Positions 50,980-60,151 of a DNA stretch of 64,000 nt are shown piece by piece. Made by a program: the position numbers and the translations under genes. The DNA comes from an uncultured Agathobaculum sp. (GTDB lineage: Bacteria > Bacillota > Clostridia > Oscillospirales > Butyricicoccaceae). The stretch covers positions 17,785 to 81,784 of the forward strand of contig NZ_CALWUM010000007.1 in assembly GCF_944384765.1 (NCBI RefSeq), read 5' to 3'. The notes under the pieces are model-generated. The model was not told where the DNA came from. It was given only the letters and a program-made list of their open reading frames with translations, and did not search any database. Position 1 is the first letter of the stretch. Every line of letters starts with the position of its first letter.

Positions 50980-53900
50980 GTGGTACCATTTGCGCATCTG
51001 CATGTGCATAGTGAATACAGTTTGCTGGACGGCGCGTGCCGCATTGAGGGCTTGGTCGACCGCGTTGCCGCGCTTGGCCAGACCGCCTGTGCGCTGACCG
51101 ACCACGGCGTGATGTATGGCGTGATCGACTTTTACCGCGCCTGCAAAGCCAAAGGCATTCATCCGGTTATCGGGTGCGAGGTATACCTGGCGCCGCACTC
51201 GCGTTTTGACCGTAGCTACTTAAACGGCGAGTGGCACAGTCATTTGATCCTGCTGTGCGAAAACATGACCGGCTACCGCAATCTGATCCATATGGTGTCG
51301 CTCGGCTTTGCCGAAGGCTTTTACATGAAGCCGCGCATCGATATGGATTTGCTGCGCGAGCACAGCGAGGGCCTCATCTGCCTGTCCGCATGCCTGGCGG
51401 GCGTCATCCCGCGCGCACTCGCGGAAGGGGATATGGACGGCGCCTACGAGCTGTGCGAGCAGTTTTTGGAGATTTTCGACCGCGATCACTTCTATCTTGA
51501 GGTGCAAGATCACGGCATCGCAGTGCAGAAAAAGGTAAATGAGGGCCTTTACAAGCTGGCAGAGGAACTGAACATCGGCCTAGTCGCGACGAACGACGCA
51601 CATTACCTGACAAAACAGGATGCGCGCATCCAGGATGTCCTGATGTGCATCCAGATGGGCAAGACCGTGGACGACCCCACGCGCATGAAGTTTGAGACGC
51701 AGGAGTTTTACATCAAGGACGCGGACGAGATGGCCGCGCTGTTCCCGGATCACCCGGAAGCGCTCGAAAACACGGTCAAGATCGCGGAACGGTGCCAGGT
51801 CGAGTTTGAATTCGGCAAGTACCATTTGCCGGAATTCGACGTCCCGGCAGGCTATACCGCGCTCGAATACCTGCAAAAGCTGTGCGACGAGGGCTTCGCC
51901 GTGCGCTATCCGAACGACGACGGCACGGTGCGCCGACGCTTGCAGTACGAGATCGACATGATTACCAAAATGGGATTTGTCGATTACTTCCTGATCGTGT
52001 CCGACTTTATCGGCTACGCAAAGCGCCAGGGCATCCCGGTCGGGCCGGGGCGTGGCTCGGCGGCGGGCTCGGTTGTGTCCTACTGCCTGGGTATCACCGA
52101 CCTTGACCCCATCCACTATTCGCTTTATTTCGAACGCTTCCTCAACCCGGAGCGCGTTTCCATGCCGGATATCGACGTGGACTTCTGCTATGTGCGCCGG
52201 GGCGAGGTGATCGAATATGTGACGAACAAGTACGGCAAGGATCATGTGGCGCAGATCGTTACCTTCGGTACCATGGCGGCGCGCAACGCGATCCGCGATG
52301 TGGGCCGCGCGCTCTCCATCCCGTATAACGAGGTGGACGTGGTCGCCAAGCAGGTGCCGAACGAATTGCATATCACGATCGACAAGGCGCTTGCGATCAA
52401 CCCTGAGCTGAAAAAAATGTATGACGAGAAGCCGCAGGTGCGCGAGCTGATCGACACCGCGCGCGCGCTCGAGGGTATGCCGCGGCACGCCTCGACCCAT
52501 GCGGCGGGCGTTGTCATCACCAAGGACCCGGTGGATACCTACGTGCCGCTCGCGCGCAACGACGAGCAGATGGTCACCCAATTCACCATGACCACGCTCG
52601 AGGAGCTTGGCCTACTGAAAATGGATTTCCTCGGCCTGCGTAACCTGACGGTCATTGCGGACGCGGAAAAGATGATCCGCCGCCACACGCCCGACTTTAA
52701 TATCGAAAAGGTGGATCTCAGCGACAAGGCCACCTATGAGATGCTTGGCCGCGGCTCGACCATGGGCGTGTTCCAGCTGGAAAGCGCGGGCATCACAAAC
52801 GTCGTTACCGGTCTGCAGCCGCAGTCGATTGAGGACATCACCGCGGTTGTGGCGCTTTACCGCCCGGGGCCGATGCAGTCCATCCCGCGCTATATCGAGT
52901 GCCGCCATCATCCGGAAAAGGTGACGTATAAGCACCCACTGCTCGAGCCGATCCTCAAGGTCACCTATGGCTGCATGATCTATCAGGAACAGGTCATGCA
53001 GGTGTTCCAGAGCCTGGCGGGCTATTCGCTCGGCAAGGCGGATATGGTGCGCCGCGCGATGAGCAAAAAGAAGATGAAGGAGCTGGAAAAGGAACGCATC
53101 AACTTCATCTACGGCAATGAGGAGCTTGGAATCGACGGCGCGATCAAACGCGGCGTACCGGAAAGCGTCGCGGCAAGCCTGTTCGATGAGATCATGGACT
53201 TTGCCAACTACGCCTTCAACAAGGCGCACGCCGTGTGCTATGCGGTCGTGTCTTTCCGCACGGCTTACCTCAAGTGCCACTATCCGCGCGAGTATATGGC
53301 GGCGCTGCTGACCAGCGTGCTCGATTCGTCGGACAAGATCTCGGAATATATCCAGGCGGCACGTGAGATGAACATTTCGGTGCTTCCACCTGATGTCAAT
53401 GAGTCCTACGACAGTTTTTCGGTTTCCGGGCAGGACATCCGCTTCGGCCTGGCGGCAGTCAAGGGCGTGGGACGTTCGTTTATGAAGCAGCTCGTCGAAG
53501 AGCGCATGGAAAACGGTCTGTTTGCCTCGTTCCAGGATTTCTGCGAGCGGATGTATGACCGCGAGCTCAACCGCCGCGCGCTCGAGAGTCTGATCAAGGC
53601 AGGCGCGTTCGACTCGATGGGCTACCGCCGCAGCCAGTTGCTCAAAATTGTGGGCCCGGTTGTGGATGCGATTGCGCAAAGTCGCAAAAAGAACATCGAG
53701 GGGCAGATGGATCTGTTTGGCATGGGAAACGATGCGGTGCAGGACACGCAGATCGCCCTGCCGGATATCCCCGAGGTATCGCGGCGCGAGCTGCTCTCGA
53801 TGGAAAAGGAAACGACCGGGCTGTATCTGTCCGGCCACCCGATGGACGAATACCGCGATTTGGCGAAAAAGGCAAATGCTATCCCGGTCCGCCGCATCAT

Positions 53901-54495
53901 CGACGATTTGTCGGGCGAGAGTGAGAAGCCCGCCCTGCGGGACGGCATGACCGTGCGTCTGGCGTGTGTCATCACGAATGTGCGGCTCAAGTCGACCAAA
54001 AACGGCTCGATGATGGCGTATGTCACGGTCGAAGACGACACTGCGCCGATCGAATTGGTCGTTTTTCCGCGTTCGCTGCAGCAGTGCGGCGCCTATCTGA
54101 CCGAGGATAACGCGGTCCTGCTCACCGGCAAGATCGATGCGCGCGAGGATGAGGCACCCAAGGTGCTGCTCGACCAGGCGCAGCCGCTGACCGAAAGCGT
54201 GGTAAACAGTATGCTGACTGCGGATAACCCCGGCCGGTCGGTCTACACCGACCAGCAGGCGGCAAAACTCGCGCCGCACAAGCTGTATCTGCGTATTTCC
54301 AGCATGAAAAGCGACGAATGGCCGCGCATTAAGGCAATCCTGCTGACCCAGCCGGGCGACACGCCCGTATACCTGTATCCCACGGATACCAAAAAGAAAA
54401 CGCTGGCCAAGCGGGCCTACTGGGTCGAGCCGGATGTGCCGCTTCTGGAAAAATTACGCTTCCTCTTGAGCGAGGAAGATGTTATAATAAAGTAG
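50980..54495 (+). CDS. dnaE: DNA polymerase III alpha subunit DnaE
   Basis: A 1171-residue replicative polymerase. The PHP domain starts FAHLHVHSEYSLLDG. The C-family palm has GPGRGSAAGSVVSYCLG and the catalytic Asp pair in MPDIDVDF; fingers and the KKKMKELEKER segment follow. Then comes the helix-hairpin-helix region and an OB domain (MTVRLACVITNVRLKSTKNG, near 990). GTG 50980 was chosen because AAGGAGG is eight bases upstream and it begins at PHP. The C-terminal tail keeps a short beta-clamp/tau-binding region without PolC-type exonuclease. Confidence 0.97.
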   Translation: MVPFAHLHVHSEYSLLDGACRIEGLVDRVAALGQTACALTDHGVMYGVIDFYRACKAKGIHPVIGCEVYLAPHSRFDRSYLNGEWHSHLILLCENMTGYRNLIHMVSLGFAEGFYMKPRIDMDLLREHSEGLICLSACLAGVIPRALAEGDMDGAYELCEQFLEIFDRDHFYLEVQDHGIAVQKKVNEGLYKLAEELNIGLVATNDAHYLTKQDARIQDVLMCIQMGKTVDDPTRMKFETQEFYIKDADEMAALFPDHPEALENTVKIAERCQVEFEFGKYHLPEFDVPAGYTALEYLQKLCDEGFAVRYPNDDGTVRRRLQYEIDMITKMGFVDYFLIVSDFIGYAKRQGIPVGPGRGSAAGSVVSYCLGITDLDPIHYSLYFERFLNPERVSMPDIDVDFCYVRRGEVIEYVTNKYGKDHVAQIVTFGTMAARNAIRDVGRALSIPYNEVDVVAKQVPNELHITIDKALAINPELKKMYDEKPQVRELIDTARALEGMPRHASTHAAGVVITKDPVDTYVPLARNDEQMVTQFTMTTLEELGLLKMDFLGLRNLTVIADAEKMIRRHTPDFNIEKVDLSDKATYEMLGRGSTMGVFQLESAGITNVVTGLQPQSIEDITAVVALYRPGPMQSIPRYIECRHHPEKVTYKHPLLEPILKVTYGCMIYQEQVMQVFQSLAGYSLGKADMVRRAMSKKKMKELEKERINFIYGNEELGIDGAIKRGVPESVAASLFDEIMDFANYAFNKAHAVCYAVVSFRTAYLKCHYPREYMAALLTSVLDSSDKISEYIQAAREMNISVLPPDVNESYDSFSVSGQDIRFGLAAVKGVGRSFMKQLVEERMENGLFASFQDFCERMYDRELNRRALESLIKAGAFDSMGYRRSQLLKIVGPVVDAIAQSRKKNIEGQMDLFGMGNDAVQDTQIALPDIPEVSRRELLSMEKETTGLYLSGHPMDEYRDLAKKANAIPVRRIIDDLSGESEKPALRDGMTVRLACVITNVRLKSTKNGSMMAYVTVEDDTAPIELVVFPRSLQQCGAYLTEDNAVLLTGKIDAREDEAPKVLLDQAQPLTESVVNSMLTADNPGRSVYTDQQAAKLAPHKLYLRISSMKSDEWPRIKAILLTQPGDTPVYLYPTDTKKKTLAKRAYWVEPDVPLLEKLRFLLSEEDVIIK

Positions 54496-54550
54496 GAGAG
54501 GAATTACCACATTCGTGGGTAACATTGCGACCGATACAGGGAGGCATATT

Positions 54551-55525
54551 ATGGAAAAACAGATTCGCAGAATCGGCGTGCTCACCAGCGGTGGTGACGC
54601 ACCTGGCATGAACGCACTGATCCGCTCTGTCGTGCGTACGGCATCCGCCTATGACATTTCCGTACTCGGCATCCGCCGTGGCTACAGCGGCCTGATCAAC
54701 GGCGACATCATCGAGATGGGCGCCCGCAGCGTAGACGGCATTATCCGCCGCGGCGGCACGATGCTCTATACCGCGCGATGCAAGGAAATGTTGACCGATG
54801 AAGGCCAACAGAAGGCGGCGGACACCTGTAAGTATCTGGGTATCGACGGCCTGATCTGCTGCGGCGGCGACGGTACCTTCCGCGGCGCGCAGGCGCTGTC
54901 CCGTAAGGGCGTGCATTGCATCGGCGTACCTGGTACGATCGATAACGATATCGGTTGCACGGACTATACCATCGGCTTTGACACCGCCTGCAACACGGCA
55001 ATCGAGTGTATCGACAAGCTGCGCGACACCATGCAGTCACACGAGCGCTGCTCGGTGGTTGAGGTCATGGGCCGTCACGCGGGCCATCTGGCGCTGAATG
55101 TCGGCTGTGCAGTCGGCGCGACCGCGATTTGCCTGCCCGAGCGCAAGTTGGACTTTGATACGGACATTGTCGAGAAGATGCGTGTCGGCCGTATCAAGGG
55201 CCGCAACCACCACATCATCATCGTGGCGGAGGGCTACGGCTCCGCACAGGAGGTTGCCGACCATATCCACGAGTCGACCGGCATCGATACCCGTGTGACC
55301 ATTCTGGGCCATATCCAGCGCGGCGGCTCGCCCACGGCGCAGGACCGCGTGATGGCGACCCGCATGGGCTATGCAGCGGTGCGCGCACTGATGGAAGGCA
55401 AGACCAATCGTGTTGTCGTATTTGATAACAATATGGTCACCGATCTGGATATTGAAGAGGGCCTGTCCCGCCAGAAGGACCTCAACCAGTGCCTGTTTGA
55501 GGCACAGCAGACGGTCGCGATCTGA
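54551..55525 (+). CDS. pfkA: 6-phosphofructokinase
   Basis: A 324-residue ATP-dependent glycolytic kinase. LTSGGDAPGMNA (ATP loop), CCGGDGTFRGA, the catalytic GTIDNDI with its Asp, MGRHAGHLA and HIQRGGSPTAQDR are all present. Gly in the GGDGT position marks the ATP-type rather than PPi-type enzyme. ATG 54551 follows AGGGAGG. Its stop overlaps the next ATG by one base. Confidence 0.96.
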   Translation: MEKQIRRIGVLTSGGDAPGMNALIRSVVRTASAYDISVLGIRRGYSGLINGDIIEMGARSVDGIIRRGGTMLYTARCKEMLTDEGQQKAADTCKYLGIDGLICCGGDGTFRGAQALSRKGVHCIGVPGTIDNDIGCTDYTIGFDTACNTAIECIDKLRDTMQSHERCSVVEVMGRHAGHLALNVGCAVGATAICLPERKLDFDTDIVEKMRVGRIKGRNHHIIIVAEGYGSAQEVADHIHESTGIDTRVTILGHIQRGGSPTAQDRVMATRMGYAAVRALMEGKTNRVVVFDNNMVTDLDIEEGLSRQKDLNQCLFEAQQTVAI

Positions 55526-56235
55526 TGCATACCGTTCTGATCACCGGCGGCTCGCGCGGGATTGGCGCGGCTTGCGTGCAGGCATTTGCGCGTGCGGGCT
55601 GGCAGGTGGCATTTACCTATCGGGAAAACCGTGAGCGCGCCGGTGCGCTGGCCAGGCAGACCGGCGCACTCGCGCTTTGCGCCGACCTGCGGGAAGATCT
55701 GGCGGTCCGCCGGGCAGCGGCGGAAGTTGTGAGCCATTTCGGCGCGGTGGACGCACTGGTCTGCAATGCGGGTGTGGCGGAGCAAAAGATGTTTCAGGAC
55801 ATCACGGACGAGGACTGGCAGCGCATGCTGGACGTCAATCTGCTCGGCGCGGTGCGCACGATCCGTGCCTGCCTGCCGGATATGCTGCACGCCAAGTGCG
55901 GCAGCATCGTGACCATTTCCTCGATGTGGGGACAATCGGGTGCATCCTGCGAAAGCCACTATGCCGCCAGCAAGGCGGCGCTCATCGGGCTGACCCGGTC
56001 GCTCGCGCTCGAGCTTGGGCCGTCCGGCATCCGGGTCAACTGTGTGGCGCCCGGCGTGATCGACACGGATATGAACGCCGTGCACAGCGCGGAAACCATG
56101 CAGGCGCTCGCAGCGGAAACGCCGCTCGGCCGCATCGGCACAGCGGACGAGGTCGCGGACAGTATCCTCTACCTGTGCTCGGATCGGGCTTCCTTTATCA
56201 CCGGGCAGGTGCTCGGCGTTACGGGCGGCTTCTGA
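55525..56235 (+). CDS. SDR-family oxidoreductase (FabG-like)
   Basis: A 236-residue short-chain dehydrogenase. NAD(P) loop TGGSRGIG (7-14), NAG (81-83), active Ser 132/133 and the Tyr 146-Lys 150 pair in YAASK. The end EVADSILYLCSDRASFITGQVLGVTGG is typical of the FabG/3-oxoacyl-ACP reductase group. Its position after pfkA, not in a fab cluster, leaves the substrate open. ATG 55525 overlaps pfkA by one base (TGATG), so translation is coupled. Confidence 0.9.
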   Translation: MHTVLITGGSRGIGAACVQAFARAGWQVAFTYRENRERAGALARQTGALALCADLREDLAVRRAAAEVVSHFGAVDALVCNAGVAEQKMFQDITDEDWQRMLDVNLLGAVRTIRACLPDMLHAKCGSIVTISSMWGQSGASCESHYAASKAALIGLTRSLALELGPSGIRVNCVAPGVIDTDMNAVHSAETMQALAAETPLGRIGTADEVADSILYLCSDRASFITGQVLGVTGGF

Positions 56236-56246
56236 ACAAAAAACAC

Positions 56247-56275
56247 AAAGGTCTTGCCGCAGGGCAAGACCTTTT
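56247..56275. terminator. Terminator between SDR gene and amidase
   Basis: Perfect 12-base arms AAAGGTCTTGCC/GGCAAGACCTTT with a GCAG loop and T-run; convergent genes share it. Confidence 0.92.
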
Positions 56276-56280
56276 GCTGT

Positions 56281-56856
56281 TTATGCGGGGCTGAGGCCAA
56301 AATAGTCCAGCATACCGTTATAAATGCCCTGCGCAAAGCCATATGGGTCGTCGCGCAGCCGGTTGGCGTCCGCCGTGTTGCTCAGGTAGGCAAGCTCGAC
56401 CAGGATTGCGGGCATGCGCGTGCGGCGCAGCACATACAGGCTGGGGTTAACGCGCACGCCGTTGTCTCGCGTGCCGACGCGCTCGACAATGCCGCGCAGC
56501 ACATGCTGGGCCAGCCAGTAGGATTGGGTGTTTTGCTGGTAGACATAGACCTCGCTGCCGTTGATTGCCGGATTGACATTGGAGTTGCAGTGGATGCTGA
56601 CAAAGTAGTCCGCAGGCCAGCTGTTGGCCAGGTTCACGCGCGCGGCTAAACTGGTGGCGTTGCTTGTGCCGAGGCTCTCGGTGGGGGTATTGCGGCTCAG
56701 ACGAACGGCAAACCGTCCGTCCGCGCGCAGCAGGTCGGCCAGATACATACTGACCGTGAAGTTTACGTCCTGCTCAACCAGGCCGTTGCCCTCGGCGCCG
56801 GTGTTGGGGTTGCCGGTCGGGTTGTGGCCGGGGTCGATAAAGATCCGGATCGCCAA
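56281..56856 (-). CDS. N-acetylmuramoyl-L-alanine amidase, AmiC/CwlD-like catalytic domain
   Basis: A 191-residue zinc amidase of the Amidase_3 family that cuts the MurNAc-L-Ala bond. Zinc and catalytic residues are His 11 (DPGHNP), Glu 28, His 89 (SIHCNSN) and Glu 154 (ILVELAYLSN). The protein has no signal peptide and no SPOR/SH3/LysM anchor; it is the bare catalytic domain, like mother-cell sporulation hydrolases. The start is TTG 56856, seven bases after GAGGAGG; the GTG at 56865 would touch the site. Confidence 0.88.
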   Translation of the reverse strand: MAIRIFIDPGHNPTGNPNTGAEGNGLVEQDVNFTVSMYLADLLRADGRFAVRLSRNTPTESLGTSNATSLAARVNLANSWPADYFVSIHCNSNVNPAINGSEVYVYQQNTQSYWLAQHVLRGIVERVGTRDNGVRVNPSLYVLRRTRMPAILVELAYLSNTADANRLRDDPYGFAQGIYNGMLDYFGLSPA

Positions 56857-56972
56857 AAAAATCACCTCCTCGCTTCAGTTTATTCACAGCGGGGGCGGAT
56901 GGGTGCGTCCGCTTGACGGCGGCAGGCGGAAATGCTATGCTTTACACAGACTGCGCGGAAAGGGGAATGGAA

Positions 56973-57839
56973 ATGACAGAGATCGATCAGGCGTTCGTGG
57001 ATCGTATCATGCCGCGGCGCGCCCCGGAGGCGAACAAGAACGCGTTTGGCCGCATCCTGTGTGTGTGCGGCTCAGCGGGGTATACAGGCGCTGCTTATTT
57101 TGCCACACAGGGCGCGGTGCGCATGGGCAGCGGCGTGGTGACACTGGCGGTGCCGGAAAAAGCGTGGCCGGTGCTCGCGGTCAAGCTCAATGAACCGGTG
57201 GTTCGCCCGCTGCCGTGCGGCGCGGACGGCATGTTTTCCCTCGAGGCACTGCCTGCGCTGCTGGAACTTACCGCGCGCGCGGATGCGCTGCTGATCGGCT
57301 GCGGACTGGGCCGCTCGGACGGGGTCACCGCGATCGTGGAGGGGCTGCTCCGGCAGGCAGCCTGCCCGATCGTACTCGATGCGGACGGCATAAATGCCAT
57401 CGCCGCGCATAAGGATATATTGCAGCAGGCGGCGCAGCCGGTTGTGCTGACGCCGCATGCAGGTGAATTCGCGCGCTTGTCCGGCATCCGGCAGGCGGAA
57501 CCCGCGCAGCTGACGCACTTTGCGCAGGAGCAGCGCTGCATCCTGCTCTATAAGGGACACCGCACGCTGATCGCCGCGCCGGACGGCACGCTTTACCGCA
57601 ATCATTCGGGCAACCCGGGCATGGCAAAGGGCGGCAGCGGGGACGTGCTTGCCGGCATGCTGGTCTCGCTGTGCGGACAGGGGATTCCGCCGTTGCAGGC
57701 AGCCTGCGCCGCAGCGTGGCTGCACGGCCGCGCGGGCGATCTGGCCGCCAACACACTCAGTGAGTACGGCATGACGCCGAGCGATATGCTGCGTCTGCTG
57801 CCCATGCTGCTCAAACGCTACAACACAAGGGAGTGGTGA
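56973..57839 (+). CDS. nnrD: ADP/ATP-dependent NAD(P)H-hydrate dehydratase
   Basis: A 288-residue ribokinase-like enzyme that repairs hydrated NAD(P)H. Motifs: GSAGYTGAAYFATQGAVRMGSG, IGCGLGRSD, VLDADGINA, LTPHAGEFARL and the phosphate loop GMAKGGSGDVLAG. The N-terminal epimerase domain found in fused forms is absent. ATG 56973 has AAAGGGG eight bases before it; ATG 56967 is too close. It is followed by a lipoprotein, alr and mazF, a conserved clostridial order. Confidence 0.92.
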   Translation: MTEIDQAFVDRIMPRRAPEANKNAFGRILCVCGSAGYTGAAYFATQGAVRMGSGVVTLAVPEKAWPVLAVKLNEPVVRPLPCGADGMFSLEALPALLELTARADALLIGCGLGRSDGVTAIVEGLLRQAACPIVLDADGINAIAAHKDILQQAAQPVVLTPHAGEFARLSGIRQAEPAQLTHFAQEQRCILLYKGHRTLIAAPDGTLYRNHSGNPGMAKGGSGDVLAGMLVSLCGQGIPPLQAACAAAWLHGRAGDLAANTLSEYGMTPSDMLRLLPMLLKRYNTREW

Positions 57840-57840
57840 C

Positions 57841-58416
57841 CTGAAACGCGTTCTGGCTTTGGCGATGCTGTTGGTAGCGCTGCTTTGCGGCTGCGGCAGC
57901 CATACGGACGGAGAAAGCATCCGCGCCCATTTTGAGGCGCTGGAAGGATTTGAGGCACAAATCGAAATAACCGCCGATCTGGGCGAATCGGTACTGGATT
58001 TCTCCATCCAGTACGACTATAATAAGGAGGATAACGACCGCTTCACCATCACCGCACCCGAATCGCTCGCCGGTATCAGCGGGACGATTGCGGGCACGGA
58101 CAATGCCGTGTTTTCGCTGCAATACGACGGCCTCGCGCTGGATGACGCCATGCCGCAGCGCACCGGGCTGACGCCGGCGGACGCGCTGTTCTGTCTGATG
58201 AACGACCTGCGCACGGCGCAGCCCGCGCAGATCTGGCAGGAGAGCGCCTCAGGAACGGACTATATCGTCGTGCGGTATGAGGGGGAGGATGCGGACGGCA
58301 CGGTCGCAAAACAGGTCTGGCTGACTAAGCAGGGCTTGCAGCCGGCATATGCCGAGCTGTATGCAGACGGCAGCCGCGTGATAGCGATCCGGGTCGCGTC
58401 GTTTACCGAGACATAA
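57841..58416 (+). CDS. Predicted lipoprotein with a CTG start
   Basis: About 191 residues. Starting at CTG 57841, eight bases after AAGGGAG, gives KRVLALAMLLVALLCGCG, a classic lipoprotein signal with lipobox LLCGC. A later TTG (57859) would remove the positive charge and shorten the helix, so the CTG start is preferred, although CTG is rare. The mature part is a beta-rich LolA/LppX-like fold: repeated strands (FSIQYDYNK, AVFSLQYDG), and a WLTKQGLQPAYAELY-like motif seen in such proteins. It is on the nnrD-alr transcript. Confidence 0.78.
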   Translation: MKRVLALAMLLVALLCGCGSHTDGESIRAHFEALEGFEAQIEITADLGESVLDFSIQYDYNKEDNDRFTITAPESLAGISGTIAGTDNAVFSLQYDGLALDDAMPQRTGLTPADALFCLMNDLRTAQPAQIWQESASGTDYIVVRYEGEDADGTVAKQVWLTKQGLQPAYAELYADGSRVIAIRVASFTET

Positions 58417-58436
58417 AATTGGGGATGAACAACAAC

Positions 58437-59558
58437 ATGGAACCGAACAAACACCGCACCTGGGCGGAAATCGACCTGGGCGCGATCGAGCATAACTACC
58501 GCGTGATCTGCGCGCAGGCCAAGTCGCCAGTGCTGTGCGTGGTCAAGGCGGACGCATACGGCCACGGCGCGGTGCCCGTGGCCGCGCGCCTGCAGGCGAT
58601 GGGTGCGCCGTATTTCGCGGTTGCAACCGTGCCGGAGGCAGTCGAGCTGCGCGAAGGCGGCATCACAAAGCCCATCCTGATCTTGGGCTATGTGGACGAG
58701 GCGGACATGGATACCGTGGCGCAGTATCATATTACCGCCCCGGTCTATGACCGGGAGACCGCGCGTTTGCTCTCTGCTGCGGCGGTGCGCACCGGGCAGG
58801 AGATCACCGTGCATTTCAAGCTGGATACCGGCATGACCCGCTTAGGGTTTCCATCCTGGGAGCAGGAACAGACCGTGCAGGACATTTTGGCGTGCGCAGC
58901 GCTGCCCGGTCTGCGCCCGGAGGGTATTTTCACCCATCTTGCGGTCGCGGATGTGCCGCAGGGCAGGGAATACACCGCGCTGCAATACCAGCGCTTTGCA
59001 GGCGTGTGTGACCGCCTGGCGCAGTGCGGGCTGGAGCTGCCGCTGCGTCACTGCGCAAACAGCGGCGGCATCCAGTTTTATGCGGATATGCACTGCACCA
59101 TGACCCGCGCGGGGATCATCCTGTATGGCTACCGGCCGGACGCCTCCGTGCCGCCCGTGCTCGACCTGCGTCCGGCGATGACGGTCAAGGCGCGCGTGGT
59201 GCAGGTGCGGGACATCCCGGCGCACACCACGGTCAGCTATGGCCGCACCTATGAGACCGAGGCGCCAACCCACATGGCGGTCGTGTCGATCGGTTATGCG
59301 GACGGCTATCTGCGCACCGGCTCGGGCCGGGCGCATATGCTGCTCGGCGGGCAGCGGGTCCCGGTCATTGGCCGCATCTGCATGGATATGTGCATGGTGC
59401 AGCTGCCGGACGGCGCGGACGTGCACCGCGGCGACGAGGTGACCGTGTTCGGCCCTGCGGGCTGGACCGCAGAGGATGCGGCAGAGGCTGCGGGCACCAT
59501 CTCGTATGAAGTGGTCTGCGCAGTCAGCCGCCGCGTGCCGCGCTTTTATATCGGCTGA
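58437..59558 (+). CDS. alr: Alanine racemase
   Basis: A 373-residue PLP enzyme that makes D-alanine. PLP Lys 37 is in VKADAYGHG, the substrate motif RTWAEIDLGAIEHNYR at 7-22, and GYADGYLR and CMDMCMVQLP follow; the catalytic Tyr lies in the first half of the C-terminal domain. ATG 58437 has GGGG ten bases upstream; ATG 58425 and TTG 58419 in the same frame are possible alternatives that add only 4-6 residues. It follows the lipoprotein gene and precedes a terminator and mazF. Confidence 0.93.
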   Translation: MEPNKHRTWAEIDLGAIEHNYRVICAQAKSPVLCVVKADAYGHGAVPVAARLQAMGAPYFAVATVPEAVELREGGITKPILILGYVDEADMDTVAQYHITAPVYDRETARLLSAAAVRTGQEITVHFKLDTGMTRLGFPSWEQEQTVQDILACAALPGLRPEGIFTHLAVADVPQGREYTALQYQRFAGVCDRLAQCGLELPLRHCANSGGIQFYADMHCTMTRAGIILYGYRPDASVPPVLDLRPAMTVKARVVQVRDIPAHTTVSYGRTYETEAPTHMAVVSIGYADGYLRTGSGRAHMLLGGQRVPVIGRICMDMCMVQLPDGADVHRGDEVTVFGPAGWTAEDAAEAAGTISYEVVCAVSRRVPRFYIG

Positions 59559-59570
59559 CAACCGCAAACG

Positions 59571-59631
59571 TCTGCTGGCATAGGATGAAACGGGGGAGTA
59601 GCCCCCGCCCGCCTGTGCCGGCAGATTTTTT
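59571..59631 (+). terminator. Branched terminator after alr
   Basis: Outer 10-base arms TCTGCTGGCA/TGCCGGCAGA (one G-U pair) enclose an inner CGGGGG/CCCCCG hairpin; T6 follows. It separates alr from mazF. Confidence 0.85.
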
Positions 59632-59666
59632 GTTTGCGCGTTATATTTTTCGCCGGCATGGGGAAA

Positions 59667-59695
59667 ATAGGTTTGCGGACAAACCGCAAATCTAT
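59667..59695. repeat. Inverted repeat just upstream of mazF
   Basis: 12-base arms ATAGGTTTGCGG/CCGCAAATCTAT with one wobble and an ACAAA centre, ending 21 bases before the mazF start. It is a candidate operator or an RNA structure limiting toxin expression. Confidence 0.6.
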
Positions 59696-59716
59696 TGCAA
59701 CGGAGTGTGAACCAAC

Positions 59717-60079
59717 GTGGATACCAGCATCAAACGGGGAGATATTTATTATGCCGATCTCAGCCCGGTGGTGGGCAGCGAGCAGGGCGGCATCCGCCCG
59801 GTGCTGATCGTGCAGAACAACGTCGGCAACCGTTACAGCCCGACCGTGATCGCAGCCGCCATTACATCCCAGGTCAACAAGGCCAAAATGCCGACCCACA
59901 TCTCGGTCGGCGCGCCCAACTACGGCCTGACCAAGGATTCCATCATCCTGACCGAGCAGATCCGCACGCTGGATAAGCGCCGCCTGCGGGAAAAAATGGG
60001 CTCGCTGGACGAAACCGCGATGCGCCATGTGGATGAGGCGCTGGCCGTCAGTTTCGGCCTGGGCGCAGTGCAGGGCTGA
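59717..60079 (+). CDS. mazF: MazF/EndoA-type toxin endoribonuclease
   Basis: A 120-residue PemK/MazF toxin that cuts mRNA at short motifs. [33 protein letters not shown] and [14 protein letters not shown] match B. subtilis EndoA; the catalytic Arg and Thr region is intact. GTG 59717 follows CGGAG with a long spacer, a weak site. In B. subtilis alr is followed by the antitoxin and then the toxin; here the space between alr and mazF holds a terminator and an inverted repeat but no antitoxin gene. Confidence 0.93.
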   Translation: MDTSIKRGDIYYADLSPVVGSEQGGIRPVLIVQNNVGNRYSPTVIAAAITSQVNKAKMPTHISVGAPNYGLTKDSIILTEQIRTLDKRRLREKMGSLDETAMRHVDEALAVSFGLGAVQG

Positions 60080-60097
60080 ACAGGCATATTGCCGCAC

Positions 60098-60135
60098 AAA
60101 AGCGCGTATTCTGTTAGCAGAATACGCGCTTTTTC
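60098..60135 (+). terminator. Terminator after mazF
   Basis: Perfect 16-base arms AAAAGCGCGTATTCTG/CAGAATACGCGCTTTT with a TTAG loop and T-run. Confidence 0.93.
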
Positions 60136-60151
60136 CGTAGGAGGGATGGAC

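Noticed and set aside
52612..54279. A 555-codon minus-strand frame opposite dnaE
   Set aside because: Another antisense shadow; composition is typical of reversed GC-rich codons and the plus strand encodes intact DnaE.
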